The notes beneath the pieces were generated by a model. That model saw only the letters and a list, made by a program, of their open reading frames with translations. It ran no database searches and was not told the DNA's origin. 64,000 bases of DNA from Betaproteobacteria bacterium (GTDB lineage Bacteria > Pseudomonadota > Gammaproteobacteria > Burkholderiales > SG8-41): the NCBI GenBank assembly GCA_029863175.1, contig JAOTVX010000002.1:1-64000 (forward strand). Direction: 5' to 3'. The position numbers and the translations under genes were made by a program. This document shows, piece by piece, positions 51,101 through 59,740 of the stretch (within the stretch, counting starts at the first letter, position 1; the number at the start of each line of letters is the position of its first letter).

Positions 51101-52351
51101 TTATTTCTCAGGTCTGTCCGCGCCCTTTCCCGTGCGCAGCCACAACACCAGGCCGCCGAGCATGAGCACGATGGTCAAGGCAAAGTAAGCGCGCAGCCCC
51201 AGCACGGGACCGATCAGCCCTGCAAAGAACGGCGCCAGGCCCATTGCGAAGAACTGGAACGCGCTCGCATAGGAAATAGCTCGCGCGTCCATGCCCGACG
51301 GCGCATGGGACCGGAGCAGCGCGAAAATGGCCGTAGGCATCGCAGCCGCGGTCAGGCCAAACGCGGCCCGCGCCAGCACGAGTTGCAGCGGCGTCTGCAG
51401 CACGAGCAGCGGCAGGTGAGTGACGACACTGGCGGCGGCGGCGAACGCCAGCACGCGCGCGGGGCCCACACGATCCAGCACGCGCCCCCACAGCGGCAGC
51501 GCGACCAGCATGGAGACCGCCAATCCCACCGCTGCAGCGCCCACCCAGAACGCCTCTGCGCCGGCATCCGCGCGCTGCGCCTCCAGCAGCTGCAGCATGA
51601 AGACCGTGATGTTGGTGATACTGCCGTTCCACATGACCGAGAAAAGGAACGCCAGCAAATAGAGGAGCCCGATGCGCGGCACCGCGAGCAGTTCGCGCAG
51701 GCTGCCCACCCACTGCGGACGCCAGGGGCCCGGCGCGCGCTGCTTCACTTCGCGCACGAAAAGTGCGACCAGCAGGCCGCCGCTCAGCATCAGGCCGCCG
51801 CTCATCCAGAACAGCCAGTGCTGCCGGTCGATCAACGCAGCCAGCAAGGCGCCGGCCGCCGGTCCCAGTGCCTGTCCCAGCACCCCCCCGGTCTGCGCCA
51901 GCGACACTGCCGTGCCGATGCGCGTGGGCGGCGTGTTGGCCACCAGCAGCGCCACGCCCGCGGGGGTGAAGCCGTTGAACAGGCCGATCAGCATGAAGAG
52001 GCTCGCGAACCAGATCGGCGTCGGCGCGAACGCCACCAGCATCATCGCGCCACCCATGCCCAGCATGGCCCGCAGCACGTTCAACTTGCGGCCGTAGTGA
52101 TCGGCGATGCTGCCCCAGATGGGATTGACGACAAAGCTGACCAGGTAGAACACCAGCAGCATGTGGCCGACCCACGTCTCGAGGTTCTCGTGCACGCCCA
52201 GGCCGCGCACCATCAGCGGGACGAACGGCCACGAGAGGCTGAAGCCGAGCCCGCACAGCAAGTTGGCCAGCGGCAGCGCACGCAGATTGCGGCGCCAATA
52301 GGGATACTGCCGCGACTCCTCGTCGGCAGCAGCCGTAGCGGTGTCGGTCAT
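51101..52351 (-). CDS. MFS transporter
   Basis: The protein has 416 residues and about twelve hydrophobic helices. Motif A between helices 2 and 3 appears as GSIADHYGRKLNVLRAMLGM. Later segments are PAGVALLVANTPPTRIGTAV, then ALGPAAGALLAALIDRQHWL and PSGMDARAISYASAFQFF. It is a likely drug/metabolite exporter of the inner membrane. The start MTDTATAAADEESRQYPYWR has a hydrophilic N-terminus. F3 words (AACGCAGATAAACGCCGATC) immediately precede it. Single gene, minus strand. Confidence 0.8.
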   Translation of the reverse strand: MTDTATAAADEESRQYPYWRRNLRALPLANLLCGLGFSLSWPFVPLMVRGLGVHENLETWVGHMLLVFYLVSFVVNPIWGSIADHYGRKLNVLRAMLGMGGAMMLVAFAPTPIWFASLFMLIGLFNGFTPAGVALLVANTPPTRIGTAVSLAQTGGVLGQALGPAAGALLAALIDRQHWLFWMSGGLMLSGGLLVALFVREVKQRAPGPWRPQWVGSLRELLAVPRIGLLYLLAFLFSVMWNGSITNITVFMLQLLEAQRADAGAEAFWVGAAAVGLAVSMLVALPLWGRVLDRVGPARVLAFAAAASVVTHLPLLVLQTPLQLVLARAAFGLTAAAMPTAIFALLRSHAPSGMDARAISYASAFQFFAMGLAPFFAGLIGPVLGLRAYFALTIVLMLGGLVLWLRTGKGADRPEK

Positions 52352-52573
52352 TCGAGATCAACCGCAGATAAACGCAGATAAACGCCGATCATAAACCAGT
52401 GACCAGCGATTACCCTGGTGACGGGAACTGGTGATGAGTACTGGTGAGGGGTCCTGGTGACGAGCGGCGTGTGGTACATCCATCACCATTTGTCATCACT
52501 CTCCTTCATCACCATTTTTCATCACCATTCTGGTCCTTGGCGTCCTCGGCGGCGAAGCTTCTCTTCTCCAGAC
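52352..52573. repeat. F3, F4 and F1 words
   Basis: AACCGCAGATAAACGCAGAT at about 52359-52378 (F3), then GTGACCAGCGATTACC and an F1 element (52425-52535) with GTGATGAGTACTGGTGAGGG on the left and CATCACCATTTTTCATCACC on the right, then TTGGCGTCCTCGGCGGCGAA. No gene. Confidence 0.65.
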
Positions 52574-52972
52574 TCACGCACGCCCGTAATATATGCCTTC
52601 GAGCTTCAGACCATCCGGATCCAAGAAATAGACGGCGTAGTACTTGTCGTAGTATTCCCCTGCCGCATCGACAATTTTCGCGCCCATTTTCTTGAGAAAA
52701 ATCTGCAGCTCGTCCACGTCCTTCCGGCTGCGCAGGGCAAGAGCATAGTGGTGATATCCGACGTCGCCGAGCCGGTGCTTGCGCTTTCGCCCCTTCGCAT
52801 CGGCCTGGAAGATCCAGAAGCGCGAGCCCCCGTTCTTCCAGCCCATTGCCCCCTCGTACTCTTCCATCACCTTCATTCCCAGGAACCTGAAGAGTGCCGA
52901 GTAGAAGCGCTTCGACCGCCGGAAATCGCTGACGGATATCACGAGGTGGTCTACGTTTCGGATGCGGCTCAT
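52574..52972 (-). CDS. VOC-family protein
   Basis: The protein has 132 residues. It starts MSRIRNVDHLVISVSDFRRS, giving the first His; YHHYALALRSRKDVDELQIF gives the second; FLDPDGLKLEGIYYG gives the C-terminal Glu. This is a typical single VOC domain with metal-site residues in place. Lyase, dioxygenase or resistance functions are all possible; the substrate is unknown. It is a second, distinct VOC gene besides that at 5314. Confidence 0.85.
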   Translation of the reverse strand: MSRIRNVDHLVISVSDFRRSKRFYSALFRFLGMKVMEEYEGAMGWKNGGSRFWIFQADAKGRKRKHRLGDVGYHHYALALRSRKDVDELQIFLKKMGAKIVDAAGEYYDKYYAVYFLDPDGLKLEGIYYGRA

Positions 52973-53127
52973 GCCAGTAAACGGGCCAGCGCCATTACAT
53001 TGTGATGAGAACTGGTGAAGGGTACTGGTGATGAGTACTGGTGATGTGAAATGGTGATGAGAGACGGGTTATGCATCGCCACTTTTCATCACCATCATTC
53101 ATCACCACTTTTCATCACTTAAAAGAA
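52973..53127. repeat. F1 element
   Basis: GTGATGAGAACTGGTGAAGG, further GGTGATG words, loop AGAGACGGGTTATG, then CATCGCCACTTTTCATCACC and CATCATTCATCACC to 53122. A complete F1 hairpin between two same-strand genes. Confidence 0.7.
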
Positions 53128-53757
53128 TCAGTAGAGCGCCCCTCTCAAGCGCTCGTACAGCCCCTTGTCGTATTCCTTGCCGTCGAACCGCGCGTGAGTG
53201 ACATCGGAGACGATCGTGCCGAGACTCGGCAGGCTGCTGCGTTCGATGTGCTGAGCCGGGTCCCATAATTTCGAGCGGAAGATCGCGCGGGCGCACTGGA
53301 AGAATACGGTATCGACGCGGACTACGAGCACCGAGCGCGGAAGCTTGCCCGCGACGCTGAAGCGCTCGAGCAGTGCCGGATCAGTGGAGATTTCCGCGCG
53401 TCCGTTGACGCGCAGCGTCTCGCCGATGCCCGGGATCAGAAACAGCAGGGCGACGTGCGGGTTGGCGACAATGTTGCGCAGGCTGTCCACGCGGTTGTTG
53501 CCGCGCCGGTCGGGGATCAGCAGCGTCTTCTCATCGTCGACCACGACGAACCCCGGTGCATCGCCGCGCGGAGACGCGTCCATGCTGCCTCGCCCGCCGG
53601 TGGCGAGGACGAAAAACGGCGAGGCCGCGATCAGTCTTTGGTAATGCGGATGGAGGTAGTCGACCTCTTTCTCGACGGCGGCGCCGGAAGGCGCACCGTA
53701 AAGCTTCTCGAGGGTTTCAACGTCGGTAATCCGGTGCGCTTCGCTTACGGTGATCAT
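53128..53757 (-). CDS. PPOX-class pyridoxamine 5'-phosphate-oxidase-like flavoprotein
   Basis: The protein has 209 residues. It has SPFFVLATGGRGSMDASPRG, then DAPGFVVVDDEKTLLIPDRR and GNNRVDSLRNIVANPHVALL, with FLIPGIGETLRVNGRAEIST. This is the split-barrel FMN-binding family (PPOX class, MSMEG_1061-type), not a classical pdxH. It binds FMN or F420 and reduces small molecules. The ribosome-binding site GGAGGAG precedes the chosen ATG; sixteen upstream codons of the longer frame are unlikely. Confidence 0.8.
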   Translation of the reverse strand: MITVSEAHRITDVETLEKLYGAPSGAAVEKEVDYLHPHYQRLIAASPFFVLATGGRGSMDASPRGDAPGFVVVDDEKTLLIPDRRGNNRVDSLRNIVANPHVALLFLIPGIGETLRVNGRAEISTDPALLERFSVAGKLPRSVLVVRVDTVFFQCARAIFRSKLWDPAQHIERSSLPSLGTIVSDVTHARFDGKEYDKGLYERLRGALY

Positions 53758-54127
53758 TGCGATACTCCTCCCGCGCGGCCCCAAGGCCGCTAGACCCTTG
53801 TTCACGTTGCCAGTTTCATCCCCAAATCCGCCGCCTGCCGCCGTTCGAACGCCTCGCGCGCTTCGTATTGTAAATGAACGAGGTCAGCCCTCATATTTAG
53901 GCGCAGTGACCGGTGACGACCCCGGTGATGGGAACTGGTGATGGGCACCCTGCAGTACATCACCAATTCTAATCACCATTGACCATCACCCTCTTTCATC
54001 ACCATTCTGTTCCGTGGCGGCCTTGGCAACCTTGGCGGTGAAGTTTTTCTCTTCCTCCGTGACCTTGGCGACCGTGGCGGGGAGACTTAGACTTTCGTTA
54101 CTTGCGCATAGATAGAGGAACAACAAC
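53758..54127. repeat. F4 and F1 words, F2 words, leader of the SMP-30 gene
   Basis: GCAGTGACCGGTGACGACCC at 53902-53921, an F1 element at 53926-54008 with loop CACCCTGCAGTA, then GGCGGCCTTGGCAACCTTGG and a 3' leader to 54127. 53760-53900 is a promoter region without recognisable repeats. No gene. Confidence 0.55.
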
Positions 54128-55030
54128 ATGCCCGCCGTCAACGACTTGCCCGACATCCTGGAGACGACCGAAGCGGAGCGCCTCGCAACCGGCTTTGTCT
54201 TTACCGAAGGCCCGCTCTGGCATCCGGAGGGTTTCTACAACTTCGTCGACATACGCCAGAACAAGCTCTACCGGCTGACGCCTGGGCAGACGCCGGAAGT
54301 CGTCAGGGAAACCGCCGGGGGAAACGGCACGACCTTCGACCTGCAGGGACACCTGATCCTGTGCGAAGGCAACGCCCGGCGGGTCGTGCGCATCCGCCAC
54401 GACGGCAAGGCCGAGCCGCTGGCCGAGCGCTACCAGGGCGGGCGCTTCAACCGGCCCAACGACGTGGTATGCCGCTCGGACGGCAGCCTCTACTTCACCG
54501 ACCCGGACAAACGCGTCCCCTACACCCAGCGGGAAATACCGCCTCCCGCCGGCGTCGACAATCTCTGGGACGGCGCGTGCGTTTATCGCATTGCGCCGGA
54601 CGGCGCCATCAGCGTGTTGGCGCACTGCGAGTATCCCAACGGCCTTGCGTTCTCACCGGACGAGCACACGCTCTACATCGCAAACACGCGCTCCACGAAA
54701 TACATCCACGCGATCGAGGTCGGCGCGGACGGCAACAGAGTGCGCCGGCGCATTTTCGCCGACATGAGCGAGGGCAACCTGCCCGGCATACCCGATGGCT
54801 TGAAGGTCGATTCCCGGGGACGCGTCTTCTGCTCCGGGCCAGGCGGAATCTGGGTATTCACACCCGACGGAAAACACGTCGGGACAATCAGCTTTCCGGA
54901 ACAAGCGGTGAACTTCGCGTTCGGCGGCCCGGATCTGAAGACGTTGTTTTGCTGCGCTCATACCTCCGTCTACACCCTGCGGGTCAAGGTGCCCGGCCAG
55001 CCGCATCCCTGGTACCGGCTGAGAACGTGA
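54128..55030 (+). CDS. SMP-30/gluconolactonase-like protein
   Basis: The protein has 300 residues. It is a beta-propeller with ERLATGFVFTEGPLWHPEGF (Glu metal ligand), GRFNRPNDVVCRSDGSLYFT (Asn-Asp) and CEYPNGLAFSPDEHTLYIAN and GIPDGLKVDSRGRVFCSGPG (Asp). These match the divalent-metal site of SMP-30/gluconolactonases, which open lactones of aldonic acids. Cytoplasmic, single gene. The ribosome-binding site AGAGGAAC fits the start. Confidence 0.88.
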   Translation: MPAVNDLPDILETTEAERLATGFVFTEGPLWHPEGFYNFVDIRQNKLYRLTPGQTPEVVRETAGGNGTTFDLQGHLILCEGNARRVVRIRHDGKAEPLAERYQGGRFNRPNDVVCRSDGSLYFTDPDKRVPYTQREIPPPAGVDNLWDGACVYRIAPDGAISVLAHCEYPNGLAFSPDEHTLYIANTRSTKYIHAIEVGADGNRVRRRIFADMSEGNLPGIPDGLKVDSRGRVFCSGPGGIWVFTPDGKHVGTISFPEQAVNFAFGGPDLKTLFCCAHTSVYTLRVKVPGQPHPWYRLRT

Positions 55031-55376
55031 TGAGTCTCCCGCGCAGCGGATAAAAACGAAGATCAAAAGCCTTACCGCAAAGAAGCAGAAAAGCTTTGAC
55101 ACAAAGGACACTAAGGTCACAAAGGATTACAAACATCAATTAGAAGGCACGGCGAGCGCTGTGTCCGGACCACCGGCTTCCCTGTATGCCACCCTTGGCG
55201 TCGCCTTCGCGTCCTTGGATATAGGTTGTTTCCCTCGTGTCCTTTACGTCCTTCGTGTCTAGGCTTTTTTCTTCCTTTGCGTCGTTGGCGTCCTTGGCGG
55301 CGAAGCTTTTTCGTCACTCGTCACTCGTCACTCGTCACGCTTCAGTCGTCAGCCGTCAGCCGTCAATCGTCAATCG
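55031..55376. repeat. F2 array, F7 copy and 7-nt words
   Basis: F2 words at 55070-55115, then an F7 copy (55100-55218) matching 328-452, then F2 words in the other orientation to 55310. Pure 7-nt runs lie at 55314-55338 (CGTCACT three times and a fourth partial) and 55345-55382 (CGTCAGC, CGTCAAT). No gene. Confidence 0.7.
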
Positions 55377-56516
55377 TCAATCCAGGGTGCGCTTGTAGAA
55401 GCGCAGGCCGATACCGATCACCGCCAGCATGAAGACGACGATCGGCCACATCTGCAGCCACAGGTCGGCAATGCCGTTTCCTTTGAGCATGATCCCGCGC
55501 ACGAGCAGCAGGAAGTGCGTGAGCGGGAGCGCCGAGCCGATCCATTGCGCCCACTCCGGCATGCCGCGAAACGGAAACATGAAGCCGGAGAGCAGCATGG
55601 AGGGCAGGAAGAAGAAGAACGTCATCTGCATCGCCTGGAGCTGGTTGCGGGCGATGGATGAAAAAGTGATTCCGAGGGCGAGGTTCGCCGCGATGAACAG
55701 CAGCACCACGAGATAGAGCAGGCCCACGCTCCCCTGCATCGGGACCTCGAAGAGGAGCAGCGCGGCGCCCAGAATCAGCGTCACCTGAATCAACCCGATC
55801 AGGATGTAGGGAACGATCTTGCCGGTCATGACCTCGATCGGAAGCGCCGGCGTCGCGAGCAGGTTCTCGAACGTGCCGCGCTCGCGCTCGCGGGTCATCG
55901 CGAGACCCGTCATCAGCACCATGGTCATGGTCAGGATGACGCCGATCAGGCCCGGGACGATGTTGTAGGCGGTGATGCCCTCGGGGTTGTAGCGTCGGTG
56001 CACCCGTATGTCGACCGGGGCCTGCGACGGCACCAAGCCGGCGAGCACGCCCTGCAGGTCGCGCGTTAGCGCGCTCGAGGCGATCTGGCCCAGCGCCGCG
56101 ACCGCGTTGTTGGTGCCCGACGGGTCGGAAGCGTCCGCCTCTACCAGCAGCACGGGGCGCTCCCCGCGCACGAGCTTCCTGCCGAAATTCTCCGGGATGG
56201 TGACCGCGAACTGCACTTCGCCGCGCGCGAGCAGCCGGTCGATCTCCGCCTCGTTCGCGGCGTGGCGCACGATCCGGTAGTAGCCGCTGGTCTGCATGGC
56301 CGCGACCAGCGTCCGCGAATACTGACTGGAATCGGCCGCGAGCACCACGGTCGGCAGCTGCTTTGGATCGGAATTGATCGCGAACCCGAAGAGCAGGAGC
56401 TGAATCACGGGGATGCCGATGATCATGCCGAACGTCAGGCGGTCACGCTTGAGCTGGATGAACTCTTTGATGATGATGCCCACCCAGCGCGACCAGGAGA
56501 AAGACGGGCTTTTCAT
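55377..56516 (-). CDS. ABC-2-type efflux permease
   Basis: The protein has 379 residues. It has an N-terminal transmembrane helix, a large periplasmic loop (SDPKQLPTVVLAADSSQYSR) and five C-terminal helices, ending with GLRFYKRTLD. Motifs typical of YhhJ/YbhS permeases are TRERERGTFENLLATPALPI and FPFRGMPEWAQWIGSALPLT. It is the last gene of the operon (TetR, HlyD, ABC ATPase, permease), 7 bp after the ATPase. The complex would export a hydrophobic compound, with HlyD linking it to the outer membrane. Confidence 0.85.
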   Translation of the reverse strand: MKSPSFSWSRWVGIIIKEFIQLKRDRLTFGMIIGIPVIQLLLFGFAINSDPKQLPTVVLAADSSQYSRTLVAAMQTSGYYRIVRHAANEAEIDRLLARGEVQFAVTIPENFGRKLVRGERPVLLVEADASDPSGTNNAVAALGQIASSALTRDLQGVLAGLVPSQAPVDIRVHRRYNPEGITAYNIVPGLIGVILTMTMVLMTGLAMTRERERGTFENLLATPALPIEVMTGKIVPYILIGLIQVTLILGAALLLFEVPMQGSVGLLYLVVLLFIAANLALGITFSSIARNQLQAMQMTFFFFLPSMLLSGFMFPFRGMPEWAQWIGSALPLTHFLLLVRGIMLKGNGIADLWLQMWPIVVFMLAVIGIGLRFYKRTLD

Positions 56517-56523
56517 TGCGGCT

Positions 56524-57456
56524 TCATTGATAGTTGTCCGGCGCGCCAGCCATCAGGTGGATGAACACGTCCTCCAGGCTCGTCTCGGCGCGCCGCCACG
56601 ATAGCGCGGGGTCGGCGCGAAACGGTTCGATGGCCCGCTCGAGCGCCTGCTCGTCCTCGCCCGTGACGTGGAGCGTGTTGCCGAACGCGGTGATGTGCTG
56701 GACGTCGGGAAACCGTCGGAGCGTGACGGCCAGCGCCGCGAGCTGCGCCGATGCTCCGCTCACCGCCCAGGTGCTGAGCCGGAAGAGATGCAGCACCTCG
56801 TCCGGCGTTCCGCTCGCGAGCAGCTTGCCGTAGGCGATATAGGCGAGCCGGTGGCAGCGCTCCGCCTCGTCCATGTAATGGGTGGAGACGAGCACCGAAA
56901 TGCCCGACGCCGCAAGCGCGTGGATCTCTTCCCAGAAATCGCGCCGCGCCTGGGGGTCGACGCCCGCGGTGGGCTCGTCGAGCAGCAGGAGCCTGGGCTG
57001 ATGAAGCATGCAGGAGGCGAGCGCGAGGCGCTGCTTCCAGCCGCCGGAGAGCGAGCCGGCAAGCTGATCGTGGCGCGACGTGAGCCCCAGCTGCCCGAGC
57101 GTGTCCGACACTACGCGCTTGATGTCCTTCATCCCATACATGCGCGCAATGAACTCCAGGTTCTCGCGAATGGTGAGATCCTCCCACAGCGAGAATCGCT
57201 GGGTCATATAGCCCACGTCGCGCTTGATCGAGGCGGCCTCCTTCAGCACGTCGTAGCCGAGACACGTGCCGTAGCCGGAGTCGGGCTTGAGCAGCCCGCA
57301 GATCATGCGGATTGAAGTGGTCTTGCCGCTGCCGTTGGGCCCCAGGAAGCCGTAGATCTCGCCGCGGCGGACCTGCAGCGCAAAGTCCCGGATGACGTGC
57401 TTGTGGCCGAACGACTTGTTCAGGCCGTGCACGTCGATGACAAGGTCGCTGGTCAT
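56524..57456 (-). CDS. ABC transporter ATP-binding protein
   Basis: The protein has 310 residues. Walker A is GPNGSGKTTS, the signature is SGGWKQ (LSGGW variant), and Walker B is LLLLDEPTAGVDP; all are intact. The C-terminal extension (ITAFGNTLHVTGEDEQALER) is the usual DrrA/YbhF-type domain. It drives the adjacent ABC-2 permease. Its ATG overlaps the stop of the HlyD gene (ATGA), showing coupling. Regulated with the operon by the TetR repressor upstream. Confidence 0.9.
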   Translation of the reverse strand: MTSDLVIDVHGLNKSFGHKHVIRDFALQVRRGEIYGFLGPNGSGKTTSIRMICGLLKPDSGYGTCLGYDVLKEAASIKRDVGYMTQRFSLWEDLTIRENLEFIARMYGMKDIKRVVSDTLGQLGLTSRHDQLAGSLSGGWKQRLALASCMLHQPRLLLLDEPTAGVDPQARRDFWEEIHALAASGISVLVSTHYMDEAERCHRLAYIAYGKLLASGTPDEVLHLFRLSTWAVSGASAQLAALAVTLRRFPDVQHITAFGNTLHVTGEDEQALERAIEPFRADPALSWRRAETSLEDVFIHLMAGAPDNYQ

Positions 57457-58406
57457 GGGCCCGTCCCCGGCTTCACGTCGATGGGCTGACCAGGACGCAA
57501 CTTCGCTCCGTCGGCAGGCGCAGGCTGCGCCTCGACGAGGAACATCAGCTTCTGGCGCGCCTCTTTGCTGTACAGGACCGGCGGCGTGTATTCCGCCTGG
57601 CTGGAGACGAAGCTCACTTTGGCCGATACGGGCTGGCACCCGTCGCAAAGAATCTCGACCTCGCCCCCGATCGGAAACGCGCTCAGCGCCATTTCGGGAA
57701 CGTAGAACCGCGCCTTCACGTTGCCCGGCGGAAGCAGCGAGACGACCGGGCGGCCCGCCGGCACCCACTCACCCTCGACGAAGATGGTGTCCTGAACCAG
57801 GCCGGACACCGGCGCGATGACACTCTTCTGCGCCAGCCGCCAATTCGCCTGCTCCACCGCGGCGCGCGCGGCGGCGACCTCCCCTTCCGCGGCCTTGCGT
57901 TCCGCGTCCCGCCCGAGCGGCTGCAGGAGATTACTGAGCTGCGCTTCGGCGTTCCTCATGCGCGCGGCATCGCGCGCGTGCACGCTGCGCGCCTCGTCGA
58001 GCCTGGCCTGCGAAACGAAACCCGCCTTGAACAGCTTTTCCTGCTGGGCAAGCTGGGTCGCCGACAGTTCGAGCGCAGCCTTCGCCTGCGCAATCTCGGC
58101 GCGCTGGGCCTCGATTTCCGGCGCGCGCCGGGCAGCCTGCAGGTTCTCGAGCCGCGCCTGCGCGGCATTCAGGCGCTCTTCGGCTTCGAGACGCGCCGCT
58201 CGCTCGTTCTCCTGCTCGAGGGTGAAAACCGGCTGGCCCGCTGCAACCTGCTCGCCGCGCCGGACGTGAAGCCTCTGCAGTTGCCCGGAGTAGGGCGAGG
58301 CCAAGAGGACGAACTCTCCTTCGACGTAACCTTGCCAGGAGTCGTCCGGCGCCCGCCCGCAGGCTGCGAGAACGGCGATGAGAACGAACACGCTGGCGCG
58401 GCGCAT
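57453..58406 (-). CDS. HlyD-type membrane fusion protein of the ABC efflux operon
   Basis: The protein has 317 residues. An N-terminal lipoprotein-like signal (MRRASVFVLIAVLAACGRAP) is followed by a lipoyl-like half (EFVLLASPYSGQLQRLHVRR) and a long helical hairpin (residues about 65-165, with many Ala, Glu, Gln). The beta-barrel end is NVKARFYVPEMALSAFPIGG. It is a periplasmic adaptor in the YbhG class, joined by gene order to the ABC ATPase and permease, and forms part of a tripartite efflux pump. It starts 3 bp after the tetR stop. Confidence 0.85.
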   Translation of the reverse strand: MRRASVFVLIAVLAACGRAPDDSWQGYVEGEFVLLASPYSGQLQRLHVRRGEQVAAGQPVFTLEQENERAARLEAEERLNAAQARLENLQAARRAPEIEAQRAEIAQAKAALELSATQLAQQEKLFKAGFVSQARLDEARSVHARDAARMRNAEAQLSNLLQPLGRDAERKAAEGEVAAARAAVEQANWRLAQKSVIAPVSGLVQDTIFVEGEWVPAGRPVVSLLPPGNVKARFYVPEMALSAFPIGGEVEILCDGCQPVSAKVSFVSSQAEYTPPVLYSKEARQKLMFLVEAQPAPADGAKLRPGQPIDVKPGTGP

Positions 58407-58408
58407 GG

Positions 58409-58948
58409 TCAGCCCTTCCGGCGGAGGAATTCGACCGCCTTTCCGAAAACCTTCCGCGCTTCACGACGCGCGCCGTCGTCGTCGCGGGCGAGCTGCAGAA
58501 CGGCCTGCCCCACGACCACACTGTGCATGAAAGCGACCTGCTCGGGAGTGCCTTCGACGCCAGCTGCTTTCAACACCGGAACGAGGCCCTGACGCAGCGC
58601 CTTGATCAATTCGCGCATGCGCGGCTTCAGCCTGGGCTCGCGGTCCGCGGCGGTCACAAGGCCGAGCATCATCCGCACACGGCGCTTGTCCGACGAGACG
58701 CCGGCGACGGCGTCAATGAACGACGAAGGGCGCTGCGCGGGCTCGTGCTTCTCCACCTCCGCCGCGATCGTCTCCAACGTGTGCAGCGCCACGGCCAGAA
58801 CCAGGTCGTGGATCGTCGGAAAATAGTAAGTGAGATGGCTCTGACGCACGCCGGCCGCTTTGCAGATGCGCGGCTGCGTGAGCTCCTGAGCGCCGCCCTT
58901 GGCCAGCAGGCGCAGCGCAGCGTCGAGGATTCGGGTTCGAACGTCCAT
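58409..58948 (-). CDS. TetR-family repressor of the efflux operon
   Basis: The protein has 179 residues. It has the TetR N-terminal HTH (MDVRTRILDAALRLLAKGGA, then LTQPRICKAAGVRQSHLTYY) and a C-terminal ligand domain (FIDAVAGVSSDKRRVRMMLG). It is the first gene of the efflux operon. Two palindromes with TTGGTA half-sites lie directly in front of its ATG, so it should repress itself and the three genes after it, with release by an exported compound. Confidence 0.88.
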   Translation of the reverse strand: MDVRTRILDAALRLLAKGGAQELTQPRICKAAGVRQSHLTYYFPTIHDLVLAVALHTLETIAAEVEKHEPAQRPSSFIDAVAGVSSDKRRVRMMLGLVTAADREPRLKPRMRELIKALRQGLVPVLKAAGVEGTPEQVAFMHSVVVGQAVLQLARDDDGARREARKVFGKAVEFLRRKG

Positions 58949-58986
58949 TTGGTAATACTACCAATGCAATTGGTAACATTACCAAT
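58949..58986 (-). promoter_or_regulatory. Two palindromic TetR operators
   Basis: TTGGTA-ATAC-TACCAA (58949-58964) and ATTGGTAA-CA-TTACCAAT (58969-58986). Both are perfect palindromes and share the TTGGTA half-site. Their centres are 21 bp apart, two helical turns, so two TetR dimers could bind on one DNA face. The first touches the start codon by one base. Confidence 0.8.
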
Positions 58987-59212
58987 AGTTTTATTTCCTC
59001 TCGTTGAAACAAGCGATTAAAGCCTCGTCAGGCACACGGCGGGACGTGAAATCCGTGCACGTTAACGGCGCCTCACCTCACCCACTGCATCGGACCATAC
59101 CCGGCATTAATGGTGACGAATGATGGTGATGATAAATGGTGATGAAAGAGGGTGATGTTCAGATTGCTCCTCATCACCCGTTCCCATCACCAGTACTCAT
59201 CACCACTTTTCA
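58987..59212. repeat. F1 element between efflux operon and SRPBCC gene
   Basis: An F1 element at about 59109-59222 has GGTGACGAATGATGGTGATG on the left, then the spacer TTCAGATTGCTCCT and CATCACC words on the right. The left ~120 bp is the presumed promoter region of the tetR operon. Confidence 0.6.
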
Positions 59213-59617
59213 TCACCCTTTTCTTTTGAGGGCAAGATACTTTCGCCACGGGCGCCAGTAATACTTCTTCCACCCATTGTTGACGCCACGGTAGTCGTGA
59301 TCGGGAACGTTGGCGTGCACGAGGTCTATGCGGCCGCGACGGCCCTTGGGCGTGAAACGCAGGATTAGCGTCGAGTCGAGGTCGCCCTTCTTCCAGCCGG
59401 ACGAGCGCCAGGCCTGCACGATCAACCGGCCGGGGACGGTGCAGAGCATCCGGCCCCGCAGCATGCCGTCGAACGCGCTGAATTTTGACCCGGGTCGGGC
59501 GCTGATTACGACTTTCCTGCCGGTAATCGCCTTGTGCGTCCGCGGATTGAGGTACATCGCATACAAGTCCTTCGCCGGGGCGGGCAAGATCACCGATTGC
59601 TTAACGAGCTTGGGCAT
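59213..59617 (-). CDS. SRPBCC (START/AHSA1-like) domain protein
   Basis: The protein has 134 residues. It starts MPKLVKQSVILPAPAKDLYA and has PGSKFSAFDGMLRGRMLCTV and SSGWKKGDLDSTLILRFTPK, the pattern of the SRPBCC helix-grip fold. A basic C-terminus ends KYLALKRKG. Members bind hydrophobic ligands or act as chaperone activators; the function here is unknown. The first three residues overlap nothing; GGAGAACATC precedes the ATG. Confidence 0.8.
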   Translation of the reverse strand: MPKLVKQSVILPAPAKDLYAMYLNPRTHKAITGRKVVISARPGSKFSAFDGMLRGRMLCTVPGRLIVQAWRSSGWKKGDLDSTLILRFTPKGRRGRIDLVHANVPDHDYRGVNNGWKKYYWRPWRKYLALKRKG

Positions 59618-59671
59618 GATGTTCTCCTAAACGCTCTATCTTACTTGGGGTTGGAACCCATTAATTCTGTA

Positions 59672-59740
59672 GCGATAAACGGGGGCCAGACCCCGTTTTC
59701 GTGATTTCGCTTGCCGCAAATAGTGGTCTGTCCCCTATAC
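59672..59740. repeat. F5 words with an 8-bp hairpin
   Basis: AAACGGGG-GCCAGA-CCCCGTTT (59676-59697) is a perfect hairpin, followed within about 40 bp by GTGGTCTGTCCCCTATAC. It lies in the leader of the TctC gene and may attenuate it. Confidence 0.65.
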
